Under the pieces are notes generated by a model. The model had not been told where the DNA came from. It made no database searches and saw only the letters and a program-made list of their open reading frames with translations. A stretch of 64,000 nt of DNA, taken from contig NZ_WIQM01000008.1 of the NCBI RefSeq assembly GCF_015732185.1, positions 434,001-498,000 on the forward strand, given 5' to 3'. A program made the position numbers and the translations under genes. The stretch's first letter is position 1; every line of letters starts with the position of its first letter. This DNA is from Pectinatus haikarae (GTDB lineage Bacteria; Bacillota; Negativicutes; Selenomonadales; Selenomonadaceae). Shown here piece after piece: positions 1 to 9,066 of the stretch.

Positions 1-1543
1 TTGTTGTCATGAGGTTGGCCTGAGGAGCGGCCATTGCCTGAGACGGGTCCATATCAGAGCGGGGAAATGCGCCTGCAAAGCCGTAAGCCTGATAGAGAAG
101 ATTTAAAACAGGAGATATCACGCAGGCACCGAAAATACAGCCAATGATAAGTGCGATCTGTTGTTTCCAAGGCGTCGCACCAACTAAAAGGCCGGTCTTC
201 AGATCCTGTAGATTATCATTGGATATGGTTGCCGTAGCAAGGATTATACTGGTAATAAATATTGCAAAAGCTATAGCAAACTTTCTTCCGGCGGGGTCGG
301 CGAATATTCCCTGAGAAGAGCCGACTGCCAGAATGATTAAGGAAGAAATAATTATACCGAGCAGGCCGATGCCTGATACGGGGCTGGAGGATGAACCGAC
401 AAGACCTGCCATATAACCGCAGGCAGCCGCCACCAGAAAACCGATCAGCAGAACGAGTAAAGTGCCTATAATAGTAAAAATGATAACGGTACCGGTGGAA
501 AAAGCTGCAGCGGCTGCAAACGAGTACACGGTAAACAACAGACCTATTGTTATCAGGATAAACAAGATCGTCATAGTCTTAAGTGACAGATCCGTATCCA
601 TGCGGTGTGCGGTTTTATTGACAGTGTTATTTGCTGCATTAGCCGCCATAAGCTCTTTTATACCGGTTATCACTGGCTTCATCAGTAAGAGAAAAGTCCA
701 TAAAGCAGCGACCCCTATGGTGCCTGTACCGATGAAACGTACTTTGCTCACCCAGACAGATGAAGCAAAGCTTATGAGGTCCATGCCTTCCTTAGGAGAA
801 GCAAGTGTGGTGAAATATGGGGTAAAAACACCCCAAGCCAGAATTATACCGACAAGCATCGCTATGCCGCCTGCCAGACCGATCAGGTATCCGGCACCAA
901 AAAGTGCCAGAGAAAAGCCCATAGTGATGCTGAATACAGCTTTACCGACAGCAAAGGCCCAGCTTATTTGATCAGCGAGCAGACGAAAGCCGGCGGTGCA
1001 TAAATTTACTGCCGCGGCGAGAAATGCCCCCATGCTTATTTCTTTGAGGCCATTGTCGGAATTACTCGATTCATCATTGGAAGAACTGCCGGCTTTCAAT
1101 ATTTCAGCGGCAGCCTTTCCCTCGGGATAGGCAAGATCACTGTGAACTACCATAGCTCTTCTGAGCGGAATGGTGAATAATACACCTAGGGCACCGCCGC
1201 ACAGACAGATCATAAAAGTCTGCCACAGTGGGAAATCAGCCCAATAGCCGCTCATAAGCAGCCCCGGAATAATAAAGATAACTGCCGACAAGGTTCCGGC
1301 GGCAGATACCTGTGTCTGAACCATGTTGTTTTCCAGTATGTTTGAGCCGGCAAACATACGCAGAACGGCCATCGAAATAACTGCTGCAGGTATGGATGAA
1401 GAAAAGGTCAGCCCCACCTTTAGACCAAGATAAACATTTGATGCTGTAAAAATTCCTGTCAGCAGCATCCCTAAAAACATTCCTCTGAAAGTAAGTTCGG
1501 GTAAAGCTACATCGTTTGCCATTACATCGACCGATTTTTTCAT
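1..1543 (-). CDS. OPT-family oligopeptide transporter (3' end outside the window)
   Basis: Reads from ATG at 1543 down to base 1 without a stop (about 514 codons), so the C-terminus lies beyond the window; full OPT proteins are usually 600-700 residues. The start is set by an AGGAGG ribosome site just upstream. The protein begins with the typical OPT opening (residues LPELTFRGMFLG) followed by many hydrophobic segments; an early GLKVGLTFSSSIPAAV stretch and the later SDLAYPEGKAAAEIL motif are characteristic of the family. Members are inner-membrane, proton-coupled importers of oligopeptides or, in some branches, metal chelates; the substrate cannot be told from sequence. It follows the sensor kinase gene on the same strand, but a structured 290-base gap separates them, so it is probably a separate unit. 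Confidence 0.9.
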   Translation of the reverse strand, partial: MKKSVDVMANDVALPELTFRGMFLGMLLTGIFTASNVYLGLKVGLTFSSSIPAAVISMAVLRMFAGSNILENNMVQTQVSAAGTLSAVIFIIPGLLMSGYWADFPLWQTFMICLCGGALGVLFTIPLRRAMVVHSDLAYPEGKAAAEILKAGSSSNDESSNSDNGLKEISMGAFLAAAVNLCTAGFRLLADQISWAFAVGKAVFSITMGFSLALFGAGYLIGLAGGIAMLVGIILAWGVFTPYFTTLASPKEGMDLISFASSVWVSKVRFIGTGTIGVAALWTFLLLMKPVITGIKELMAANAANNTVNKTAHRMDTDLSLKTMTILFILITIGLLFTVYSFAAAAAFSTGTVIIFTIIGTLLVLLIGFLVAAACGYMAGLVGSSSSPVSGIGLLGIIISSLIILAVGSSQGIFADPAGRKFAIAFAIFITSIILATATISNDNLQDLKTGLLVGATPWKQQIALIIGCIFGACVISPVLNLLYQAYGFAGAFPRSDMDPSQAMAAPQANLMTT

Positions 1544-1639
1544 GGAAATCCTCCTATTTGTCGATAGTATTTATCGGGATGTGACAAATTAATCAGTAAG
1601 TGATAAGAATTATAGATACATATATTAATTTGTCCGATG

Positions 1640-1745
1640 ACTAACCCGCTCTGATACTCCCGCTTCTGCAAGCGGTGAGTAAAGAGCGGCTAACTCCCTG
1701 GATAATTTCGACTACTATTCAGGCGGCATTAAAACGCCGTCTGAA
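1640..1745 (-). other. Structured RNA-like region (possible IS200/IS605 tnpB right-end relic, or leader of the OPT gene)
   Basis: Nested inverted repeats are visible: outer arms CCGCTCT (1646-1652) and AGAGCGG (1683-1689), inner arms CCGCTT (1660-1665) and AAGCGG (1670-1675) with a CTGC loop. A separate 10-bp stem lies at 1718-1727/1736-1745. The order on the minus strand resembles the structured 3' end of TnpB-type elements, but no tnpB gene is present. A 5' leader of the OPT transporter is the alternative. No T-run follows the last stem, so it is not a typical terminator. Confidence 0.35.
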
Positions 1746-1837
1746 TTAAGTCTCCATTTATCAATATCTATAATATGATAACCTTTACTGAGGAGAATGT
1801 AAACATAAACTAAAAAATATCTTCTGTATGATACTGA

Positions 1838-3133
1838 TCAATCTTTTTGGGATAGATATAAGGTAAAGATTGTCCGTATATTTTCTTCGCTCTGCACAAT
1901 AAGCATACCATTGTTTTTTTCTGCCAATGCCTTGGCTATGGAAAGACCCAGGCCGCTTCCCTCGTACTTTTTGGCTTCAGATGATCGATAAAATCTGTCA
2001 AATACATATGGCAGGTCTTTCTCTCCTATGCCGGGACCTGTGTTGGAAACAGAAATGGCGGACATACCATTATGACAATGAGCCCGTAAAACGATTTTTC
2101 CGTTTCTTGGCGTGTATTTTACGGCATTGTCAATCAATATGGAAATGATCTGTTCAAGATGATTGCGGTCGACCCAGCCGTATAGATCAGGGACATCATC
2201 GATGACAGATAAAGCGATATTTTTATCTGCGGTTATGGTCTGAAATCGAGCTGCGGTATTTTTTAGGATGATATTAAGCCAGACACGATTTTTTTTCAGA
2301 CCGGCAGCACTGTTGTCGCATCTGGCCAGAAGCAGCATATTACTGATAAGAGCCTTCATTTTAAGAATTTCGCCTGTCATATCGCCGATTATTTCTTTGG
2401 AAAAGGCAGACATTTTATTGTCGGCATCATCTTTTAGAATATCGAGCCCTGATAAGAGAACACTCAGGGGGGTCCGCAGCTCATGAGAGGCATTTGCCGC
2501 AAAAAGAACTTGTTTTTCAAATGATTCGACAACCGGTTTCATGGCTTTGTTTGCCATAAAATTTGCGGCTTTATTGATAATAAAAAGAGTACATAACAAA
2601 AGGAGCGTTATCCAAAGAAGCAGCCTGCCAAGCAGCATCAGGTCATGGCTTATGTCAAAACCAGCATATACTTTTCCGGCATATTGGCCGTTATTCCAGA
2701 TGGATTCCCGTGTGATCACAAAAAAACGAAATTCTTTTTGCGCGGTAAAAACAATATGCATTTCGTACTGTCCGTCCTGCAACAGATCCTGAGTGGTCAG
2801 CGTTTCTATATCTGTCTTGCTCCAATCAATTTTATTGGACATTTTAAGCAGCTGATCATTTTTATCATACATATAATAAAATATTTTGTTCAAATATTTC
2901 TGACTGCTGTTATTGTCCAGCGGCAGATCGGGCAGCAGCTTTCCGTCGCTGACAATGTAGTTCAGCTCTTCAACTTCTTCCATTGCCAGAAGATGCGCCT
3001 GACTGATAAAATTGTTGTAGACGAGTGAAACAATGAAACCATAAATAAGCGTTATTAACATAAAAATGATTATACCGGTCAGCTGCATGTATCTTTTGAC
3101 TAATTTTTTGCGGAACTGTGAGAATAATTTCAT
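1838..3133 (-). CDS. Sensor histidine kinase, partner of the adjacent OmpR-type regulator
   Basis: A 431-residue membrane kinase. Two hydrophobic segments (about residues 20-40 and 168-187) enclose an extracytoplasmic domain of about 125 residues. The H-box ASHELRTPL places the phospho-accepting His at 217, followed by an N-box (DNAVKYTP) and G-boxes (GPGIGEKDLPYVFDRFYR, GSGLGLSIAKAL). Only about 25 residues separate TM2 from the H-box, so a full HAMP domain is missing. It starts 2 bases after the regulator gene stop, so the two are co-transcribed. Because the pair is divergent from the arn operon, a PmrB-like role in sensing envelope stress or cationic peptides is a reasonable inference, not proved by sequence. 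Confidence 0.9.
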   Translation of the reverse strand: MKLFSQFRKKLVKRYMQLTGIIIFMLITLIYGFIVSLVYNNFISQAHLLAMEEVEELNYIVSDGKLLPDLPLDNNSSQKYLNKIFYYMYDKNDQLLKMSNKIDWSKTDIETLTTQDLLQDGQYEMHIVFTAQKEFRFFVITRESIWNNGQYAGKVYAGFDISHDLMLLGRLLLWITLLLLCTLFIINKAANFMANKAMKPVVESFEKQVLFAANASHELRTPLSVLLSGLDILKDDADNKMSAFSKEIIGDMTGEILKMKALISNMLLLARCDNSAAGLKKNRVWLNIILKNTAARFQTITADKNIALSVIDDVPDLYGWVDRNHLEQIISILIDNAVKYTPRNGKIVLRAHCHNGMSAISVSNTGPGIGEKDLPYVFDRFYRSSEAKKYEGSGLGLSIAKALAEKNNGMLIVQSEENIRTIFTLYLSQKD

Positions 3134-3135
3134 GC

Positions 3136-3810
3136 TTATTCCTCAATTTTATAGCCGATGCCGTGCACTGTCTTGATCAGATCGTGTTTTCCTGCGTCAG
3201 CCAGCTTCTTTCTCAACAATTTTATTAATGCGTCAAGTGCATTGGAGGAGATTCCATCCTCATCATTCCATATCTTATTTATTATCTGTTCCCGCGGCAG
3301 TGTTGTTCCCTTATTCTGCAATAAAACGGACAGCAGCTGGAATTCTCTGCGCGTCAGTTGGAGGTCCTTTTCGTGAAGATATGCTGTGAATTTTGTTCTG
3401 TCAATCTTCAATTCTCCATCAAGAGAAATAATATTGTCTGTATATTGTTTATCCTGCCGGCGTAAAACGGCTCTTATCCGTGCCAGCAGTTCGGGAAATT
3501 CAAAGGGTTTGACGATATAGTCGTCAGCACCCTTGTCAAGACCGGTGATCCGATCATCAAGAGTATCCTTTGCTGTAAGCATAATGATACCGCAATTTTT
3601 ATTGCTTTGACGGATATTGACACAGACGTCAATACCGCTCTTTCCCGGCATCATCCAATCCAAGAGAACTACGTCATAGTTTGTAATGGACAGATAGCCG
3701 ATGGCATCTTCTCCGTTGTCAACTATATCGACATTGTAACCCTCCTTCTTTAATAGGAATCCAAGCATTTTTGAAAGCTTGCTGTCGTCTTCCGCCAATA
3801 ATATTTTCAT
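3136..3810 (-). CDS. OmpR/PhoB-family response regulator (probable regulator of the arn operon)
   Basis: Receiver domain with acidic pocket (EDD near residue 7 of this start), phospho-acceptor Asp in LLDWMMPG, Thr in MLTAKD and Lys in VKPFEFPELLARI, followed by a winged-helix C-terminal domain (REFQLLSVLLQNKG, KLLRKKLAD, TVHGIGYKIEE). A longer reading from GTG at 3819 is possible, but a GGAG ribosome site overlaps that GTG and sits 8 bases before ATG 3810, so 3810 is preferred (about 224 residues). First gene of a two-gene unit with the kinase. It is transcribed away from arnT; the shared intergenic region holds 6-N5-6 direct repeats of the type bound by this family. Confidence 0.92.
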   Translation of the reverse strand: MKILLAEDDSKLSKMLGFLLKKEGYNVDIVDNGEDAIGYLSITNYDVVLLDWMMPGKSGIDVCVNIRQSNKNCGIIMLTAKDTLDDRITGLDKGADDYIVKPFEFPELLARIRAVLRRQDKQYTDNIISLDGELKIDRTKFTAYLHEKDLQLTRREFQLLSVLLQNKGTTLPREQIINKIWNDEDGISSNALDALIKLLRKKLADAGKHDLIKTVHGIGYKIEE

Positions 3811-3990
3811 GGTTTTCACTCCGATTATTAAAAAATAGTAAATAACTTATATATACAGAGAAAAGTGGTTTCATCATGCCGGTACGTTCTGCAATTAATG
3901 ATCAGCAGGATATTTTATCGGCACGCGGCCGTATCCATATTTCAAAAGCAGGGGCATCTAAAAAATATCTATTTTATTTTAGCGTGCGTG

Positions 3991-4070
3991 TCTGAATTTA
4001 TTCTGAAAATTTTCAGATATAAAAGGAGCGTCAGGAAAGACTGTGAAAGTATGTTTCATAAATATTTCAT
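3991..4070. promoter_or_regulatory. Two 6-N5-6 direct repeats, candidate response-regulator sites
   Basis: TCTGAA occurs at 3991-3996 and 4002-4007 (11-bp period), and TTTCAT at 4054-4059 and 4065-4070 (11-bp period). The second TCTGAA also begins a perfect 16-bp palindrome at 4002-4017. Two half sites one helical turn apart are the usual binding architecture of OmpR/PhoB-family regulators such as PmrA. The region 3811-4178 between the regulator and arnT holds no gene. Confidence 0.45.
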
Positions 4071-4100
4071 ATCTATTGATTAAAATAATAAGAGAGATGG

Positions 4101-4140
4101 ATACTGTCAAACTTGCTTAATGACAGTATAATGATATAAT
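4101..4140 (+). promoter_or_regulatory. arn operon promoter overlapped by a perfect inverted repeat
   Basis: ATACTGTCA (4101-4109) and TGACAGTAT (4121-4129) form a perfect 9-bp inverted repeat with an 11-base spacer. Candidate promoter: TTGCTT 4113-4118, 16-base spacer, TATAAT 4135-4140; a second TATAAT lies at 4127-4132. The repeat covers the -35 side, as an operator would. No T-run follows, so it is not a terminator. Confidence 0.5.
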
Positions 4141-4178
4141 AATTCTAGTTATACGCATTTTTAGGAAGGAGTATTTTA

Positions 4179-5828
4179 TTGCATACATTGAACACTCGGC
4201 AAAAAAAAATAGCGGTGCTTGTTATCGTATTTTCTATTATTGCCCTGTATATTGTCCACATTAATGATTACCCCTTGATGGAACCGGATGAAGGCCGCTA
4301 TGGCGAGATTCCGCGAGAAATGCTGGCTACCGGAGATTTTATAACACCGCGTTTAAATGGTGTTGAGTACTTTGAAAAACCGGTTTTACAGTACTGGCTG
4401 ACGGCGGCATCCATGTATGTTTTTGGGGAAAATGAGGGTGCTACCCGTGTTGTTCCCGCAGTAATGGGGATAATGAATGTTTTTCTCACTGCATGGCTGG
4501 GAAAAATGATGTTTACCAAGCGCACTGGTCTATTGACAGCTGTTATTTTGGCGACATCGACACTGCACATCGTCGTTGGTTCGATTGACATACTTGATAT
4601 GATGATAACGATGTTTATGACACTTTCACTGGCGTCATTTTATAAAGCCCGTCTCAGCAAAAACAGAAAATGGTATCTTCTGTTTTATGCGGCAATGGCA
4701 TTGGGGCTGCTGACAAAGGGACTCATTTCCATAGTGCTTCCTTTGGGGATAATTTTTTGGTATATGATCTTTACCAGGCAGTGGAGTATTGTACGTGATA
4801 TTATATACCTGCCGGGTATTTTTTTGTTCCTGATATTAAGTGTACCATGGTTTTATCTGGTATGTCGTGCCAATCCAGATTTTTTCTATTTCTTTTTTAT
4901 ACGTGAGCATTTTTTACGCTTTGCTACTAAAATGGCGGATCGATATCAGCCATTTTGGTTTTTCATCCCCATGATAATATTGGGCATGTTTCCCTGGCTG
5001 GGTTTTTTACCCGCGCTTTTTGCAAAAAAAGGTATTGTCCGCCACATAGAATCGAATAAAAATAAACATGATATTATATTTCTGCTGACATGGTTTTTGG
5101 TTGTGTTTCTGTTTTATTCACTTTCAGATTCAAAACTGGTGCCATATATATTGCCGTGTCTTTCCGCTCTGGCAATTTTGATTGCCGCTTCAATAAGAAG
5201 ATCATCTCAGCTTGGCAGATGGATGGGCAGCGTCCTTTTGCTGAACAGCATAGGCTGGTTCATCTTTATAGCGGCGCTTATAGGATATTCGCTGCATGCT
5301 GATTACCTGAGCGCATGGCAGATATTCCGCAAGGGCTGGCTCATTTTTCTTTCTTTGACTTTCGGACTGGCAGGAGTCCTTTTTGTCTGGTTCAAGACTA
5401 AGCAGATACGCTGTACTGTTTCGGCTATGGCGGCAGTGGCATTCCTTTTTGCGTGCGGGCTGCAGTCTATTCACGGACAGGTCGCAGTTCAGAGGACAGC
5501 AGTATATGTTGCTGATGATATACGAAATATTCAGGAACCAGGAGATATTGTTGTTTCATATGGCGATTATGTGCAGGGACTTGCGTTTTATTTGCAGAAA
5601 CGTATAGTTGTGGCATCATATCTCGGTGAATTGGAATTTGGCGCAGGGCACCCTGGAGGACAGGGGTGGTTTATTGATGATGACCAGCTCACCGATTTAT
5701 GGAACAGTGACAAAAGGGTATTTATAGTATTTGATAAAAGCAAGAAAAAACTGATAAAAAATATCTTGCCCGGGGCGGTAAAAGAAATGCAGCCTAAAGG
5801 TGGATATTACTATATTGTCAATAAATAA
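4179..5828 (+). CDS. arnT: Undecaprenyl phosphate-alpha-Ara4N transferase ArnT
   Basis: Inner-membrane GT83 glycosyltransferase that moves 4-amino-4-deoxy-L-arabinose from undecaprenyl phosphate to lipid A on the periplasmic side. The 549 residues match the family length (about 550). The N-terminal block after TM1 (YPLMEPDEGRYGEIPREM, then FEKPVLQYW) carries the conserved acidic/Arg signature; about a dozen hydrophobic segments follow, then a soluble C-terminal domain. Start is TTG at 4179, 8 bases after AGGAAGGA; no better start is seen. First gene of the arn operon, whereas in E. coli arnT comes after arnD. The gap to arnB is 115 bases. Presence in a Firmicute indicates a lipid A-bearing outer membrane. 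Confidence 0.93.
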   Translation: MHTLNTRQKKIAVLVIVFSIIALYIVHINDYPLMEPDEGRYGEIPREMLATGDFITPRLNGVEYFEKPVLQYWLTAASMYVFGENEGATRVVPAVMGIMNVFLTAWLGKMMFTKRTGLLTAVILATSTLHIVVGSIDILDMMITMFMTLSLASFYKARLSKNRKWYLLFYAAMALGLLTKGLISIVLPLGIIFWYMIFTRQWSIVRDIIYLPGIFLFLILSVPWFYLVCRANPDFFYFFFIREHFLRFATKMADRYQPFWFFIPMIILGMFPWLGFLPALFAKKGIVRHIESNKNKHDIIFLLTWFLVVFLFYSLSDSKLVPYILPCLSALAILIAASIRRSSQLGRWMGSVLLLNSIGWFIFIAALIGYSLHADYLSAWQIFRKGWLIFLSLTFGLAGVLFVWFKTKQIRCTVSAMAAVAFLFACGLQSIHGQVAVQRTAVYVADDIRNIQEPGDIVVSYGDYVQGLAFYLQKRIVVASYLGELEFGAGHPGGQGWFIDDDQLTDLWNSDKRVFIVFDKSKKKLIKNILPGAVKEMQPKGGYYYIVNK

Positions 5829-5943
5829 AAACGATTCTTTTATGTATTTTTAGAAAACGATTCGGCTGCCGGTTCTGAGAACTGCTTAAATGCCGGCAGA
5901 TTTGCAAGCAGTATGAATCCTATAATCAAAGGAGTTTATTATA

Positions 5944-7101
5944 ATGAGAAAAGATTTTTTGCCTTTTTCCAAACCGTCTGTCAGTGAGGATGCCATAGCT
6001 GATGTTTGTGATTCCATACGTTCCGGCTGGCTGGCTATGGGTCCGAAAACCGTTGATTTCGAAGCAAAGTTTGCACAATACGTAGGCAGTAAATTTGCGA
6101 TATCGGTCAATTCTGCCACTGCCGGACTGCATTTGGCCGTTATGGCACTGGTGGAACCCGGCGATGAGGTTATAACCACGCCGATGACTTTTGCCAGTAC
6201 GCTGAATGCTATCATTTATTCAGGAGCTGTGCCGATTTTGGCTGATATCGATCCGCTGACACTTAATATAGATCCGAAAAGGCTGGAGGAAAAGATAACG
6301 GCTAAGACAAAGGCGGTAATACCGGTCCATTTTGCAGGCCGCCCTTGTGATATGGATGCTATTGAACAAATTGCGAAGAAACATGATATTGCGATAATTG
6401 AGGACAGCGCCCATGCGATGGGGTCTGTGTACCATGGCAGGAAGATCGGAGCAGGCAGAGGGGCCAGGCATATTGCCGTGTTCAGTTTTCATCCGACTAA
6501 GAATATGACAACAGGCGAGGGCGGCATGATAACGACTGATGATGAAAAAGCAGCAGACCGTATGTCTGTACAGCGGCAAAATGGTATGGATAAAGGGGCA
6601 TGGAATCGTTTTGGCGCAAAAGGGAAAAGTCATTATGACATTTTTGTTCCGGGACTTAAATATCAAATGATGGATATTCAGGCTGCTATAGGCCGTGATC
6701 AGCTGAAATATCTGGACGAATTCAACAAGCGCCGTGCTCAGATTGTTGCCAGATATGATGAGGCTTTTGCCTCTGTGCAGGGATTGACGCTGCCGGCAGC
6801 GGTCGAAGAGGACTGTACTCATTCATGGCATATTTATACGCCGCTTATAGAAAGCAGTGAAACAGGCTTTACCCGTGACGAATTTATGGAAAAGATGAAG
6901 CAGTATAATATAGGTACGGCATATCATTATCAGGCAGTTCACTTATTCAGCGGCTATGCAAAGATAACCGGACTGAAAAAGGGCGATATGCCGGTGGCTG
7001 AAGCGATCGGTGAAAAGATAGTATCGCTGCCTCTTTTCCCGGCAATGACGGATCAGGATGTGGATGATGTGATCGAAGCAGTACAGACTGTTTGTAAATA
7101 A
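5944..7101 (+). CDS. arnB: UDP-4-amino-4-deoxy-L-arabinose aminotransferase ArnB
   Basis: PLP-dependent DegT/DnrJ/EryC1 aminotransferase, 385 residues as in known ArnB proteins. It converts UDP-L-Ara4-ulose to UDP-L-Ara4N with glutamate as amino donor, in the cytoplasm. The PLP lysine is K186 in SFHPTKNMTTGEGGM; the cofactor Asp lies in IIEDSAHAMG and the substrate-binding block in SVNSATAGLHLA. Start ATG follows AAAGGAG. It lies between arnT and arnC in the same direction, 17 bases before arnC. Confidence 0.95.
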   Translation: MRKDFLPFSKPSVSEDAIADVCDSIRSGWLAMGPKTVDFEAKFAQYVGSKFAISVNSATAGLHLAVMALVEPGDEVITTPMTFASTLNAIIYSGAVPILADIDPLTLNIDPKRLEEKITAKTKAVIPVHFAGRPCDMDAIEQIAKKHDIAIIEDSAHAMGSVYHGRKIGAGRGARHIAVFSFHPTKNMTTGEGGMITTDDEKAADRMSVQRQNGMDKGAWNRFGAKGKSHYDIFVPGLKYQMMDIQAAIGRDQLKYLDEFNKRRAQIVARYDEAFASVQGLTLPAAVEEDCTHSWHIYTPLIESSETGFTRDEFMEKMKQYNIGTAYHYQAVHLFSGYAKITGLKKGDMPVAEAIGEKIVSLPLFPAMTDQDVDDVIEAVQTVCK

Positions 7102-7118
7102 GAGCGTGAAAAGGTGAA

Positions 7119-8063
7119 ATGATGGTTCCCGAAATATCTATAGTTATTCCTGTGTATAATGAGGAAGAATCTTTGCCCCGTCTGTTTGAGGAATTATATC
7201 CTGTAATGGAGAAATTGGGCAGAAAATATGAGATAGTTTTTGTTAATGACGGCAGTAAGGATAAATCTTTTTCCATGTTGTATGATTTTCAGAAAATGCA
7301 TCCGCATACTGTCCGGCTTATTGATTTCAACGGTAATTTTGGACAGCATATGGCGATCATGGCAGCATTTTCACATGTATGCGGGAAGTTTATAATCACT
7401 CTTGATGCCGATCTGCAGAATCCTCCTTCTGAAATCCCCAAACTTGTAAAGAAAATGGATGAAGGGCACGACGTAGTCGGTTCCTGTCGGAAAAACAGGC
7501 GAGATCCATTTTTCAGGAAAGCCGCATCAAGGGTAGTCAATAAGATAACAAACAGTATAACGGGTCTGCAGATCAATGACTATGGCTGCATGCTCAGAGG
7601 CTATGATCGCAGAATTATCGACATCATAGCGAACAGCAATGAATCAACAACCTTTATTCCCGCACTGGGTCAAAAATATGCGGTTAATCCTGTCGAGATT
7701 GTTGTAGAACATCGTGAGCGTGAATATGGGATGTCTAAATACAGCATGTTTCGTTTGATAAGACTGAATTTTGATCTTATGACCAGTTTTTCCTTGTCGC
7801 CGCTTCAGTGGGTGACGATGAGCGGGATGGGGATATCAGTGCTTAGTTTCCTGCTTGTGGCTTATATGCTGATAAGAAGATTTGTTATAGGTTCTGAGGC
7901 GGAAGGTTTATTTACGCTTATGGCCATTCAATTTTTCTTGACGGGCATTTCAATCATGAGCCTAGGAATAATTGGTGAATACATAGGGCGTATTTATAAA
8001 CAGATTCAAAAAAGACCTCGTTTTGTAATCAAAAAAATATGGGAAGAGGATATTGATGAATAA
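7119..8063 (+). CDS. arnC: Undecaprenyl-phosphate Ara4FN transferase ArnC
   Basis: GT2-family glycosyltransferase that transfers 4-deoxy-4-formamido-L-arabinose from UDP to undecaprenyl phosphate at the cytoplasmic face. The N-terminal GT-A fold shows SIVIPVYNEEESLPRLF and the metal-binding DADLQNPPSE motif; two hydrophobic C-terminal segments (about 225-250 and 262-287) anchor it. It has 314 residues, against 322 in E. coli. The start may be either of two adjacent ATGs (7119 or 7122) after AAGGTG. Its end overlaps the next gene by 8 bases, indicating translational coupling. Confidence 0.94.
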   Translation: MMVPEISIVIPVYNEEESLPRLFEELYPVMEKLGRKYEIVFVNDGSKDKSFSMLYDFQKMHPHTVRLIDFNGNFGQHMAIMAAFSHVCGKFIITLDADLQNPPSEIPKLVKKMDEGHDVVGSCRKNRRDPFFRKAASRVVNKITNSITGLQINDYGCMLRGYDRRIIDIIANSNESTTFIPALGQKYAVNPVEIVVEHREREYGMSKYSMFRLIRLNFDLMTSFSLSPLQWVTMSGMGISVLSFLLVAYMLIRRFVIGSEAEGLFTLMAIQFFLTGISIMSLGIIGEYIGRIYKQIQKRPRFVIKKIWEEDIDE

Positions 8064-9066
8064 AGCAATTGATTCCCGCCCTTCCATCGCTTTATTTGCT
8101 TACAGTCAACCGGGATTTGCCTGTCTTGAGGAGCTGATTGCCGCACATGCCAATCTGGCTGCTGTATTTACGCACACAGATTCTTCGGATGAAGAGATAT
8201 GGTTTAATTCAGTATACGATCTGGCGAAGAAAAAAAACATCCCTGTTTATAGATCAGTAAAAATAGATGAAGCGGCATTTCCTTTTTTTGCAGCGGCTGC
8301 ACCTGATATAGTTTTATCGGCATATTACAGGGCAATGATACCAAGTGAATTTTTGCGCGCGCCGCGTCTGGGCGCCTATAATCTGCACGGATCTCTGCTG
8401 CCCAAATACCGGGGCAGAGCCTGCATCAATTGGGCTGTTTTGAACGGAGAAAAACAGACAGGTGTGACTATGCATGTTATGACAGAAAAGGCCGATCAGG
8501 GGGATATAATAGCGCAGAAAATATTTCCGATCGATTTTCAGGATACAGGATATGATATTTTTCTGAAGGCCAGTACGGCTGTTAAAAATATAGTGAAAGA
8601 ATATTTGCCCCTTATCGAGAACGGAAAAGCACCGCATAGAAAACAGGATGAAACACAGGCTACAAAATTTGGCCGACGCTGTCCTGAAGATGGGATCATA
8701 GACTGGCAGGACAATGCCGAAGCTGTCTATAATCTGATAAGATCAGTAACTCATCCCTTCCCCGGGGCATTCACTTTTTTGAGAGAGCGTAAGATATTCA
8801 TATGGCAGGCATTGCCGCTGACGGATGAATTGTTTTTTCAAAAATATGGGATAAAAGATAGAGAAAATATGCCGGCTCTTATTGCGGGAAGCATCATCAC
8901 TGTGAGAACAGACGTCCTTGTAAAATGTGGCCGCGGTTTTTTACTATTAAAAGATATATCGCTGGCTGATAAATCGGACAGTCAATTACTCAGGAAGCTG
9001 TCCGGTCGTTTCTCCGCAGCAGAGAAGGTCTCGGCGCTAAAAAAATATAAGGAGCAGAATAAATGA
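8056..9066 (+). CDS. arnA: UDP-Ara4N formyltransferase (stand-alone N-terminal half of ArnA)
   Basis: Formyl-transferase fold that uses 10-formyltetrahydrofolate to N-formylate UDP-L-Ara4N. The catalytic triad of the ArnA formyltransferase domain is present: N109 and H111 in AYNLHGSLLPKYRGRACINW, and D147 in KADQGDIIA. In E. coli this is the N-terminal domain of a bifunctional 660-residue ArnA. Here it is a separate 336-residue protein and the dehydrogenase half is the next gene (4-base overlap). The ATG at 8056 is preferred over TTG 8053 because AAGAGGA lies at proper spacing. Confidence 0.9.
   Translation: MNKAIDSRPSIALFAYSQPGFACLEELIAAHANLAAVFTHTDSSDEEIWFNSVYDLAKKKNIPVYRSVKIDEAAFPFFAAAAPDIVLSAYYRAMIPSEFLRAPRLGAYNLHGSLLPKYRGRACINWAVLNGEKQTGVTMHVMTEKADQGDIIAQKIFPIDFQDTGYDIFLKASTAVKNIVKEYLPLIENGKAPHRKQDETQATKFGRRCPEDGIIDWQDNAEAVYNLIRSVTHPFPGAFTFLRERKIFIWQALPLTDELFFQKYGIKDRENMPALIAGSIITVRTDVLVKCGRGFLLLKDISLADKSDSQLLRKLSGRFSAAEKVSALKKYKEQNK

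Noticed and set aside
462-971. 169-codon plus-strand frame
   Set aside because: Antisense shadow of the OPT transporter, which has clear family motifs on the minus strand.
6220-6822. 200-codon minus-strand frame inside arnB
   Set aside because: Shadow frame of a conserved enzyme gene; no ribosome site or domain.
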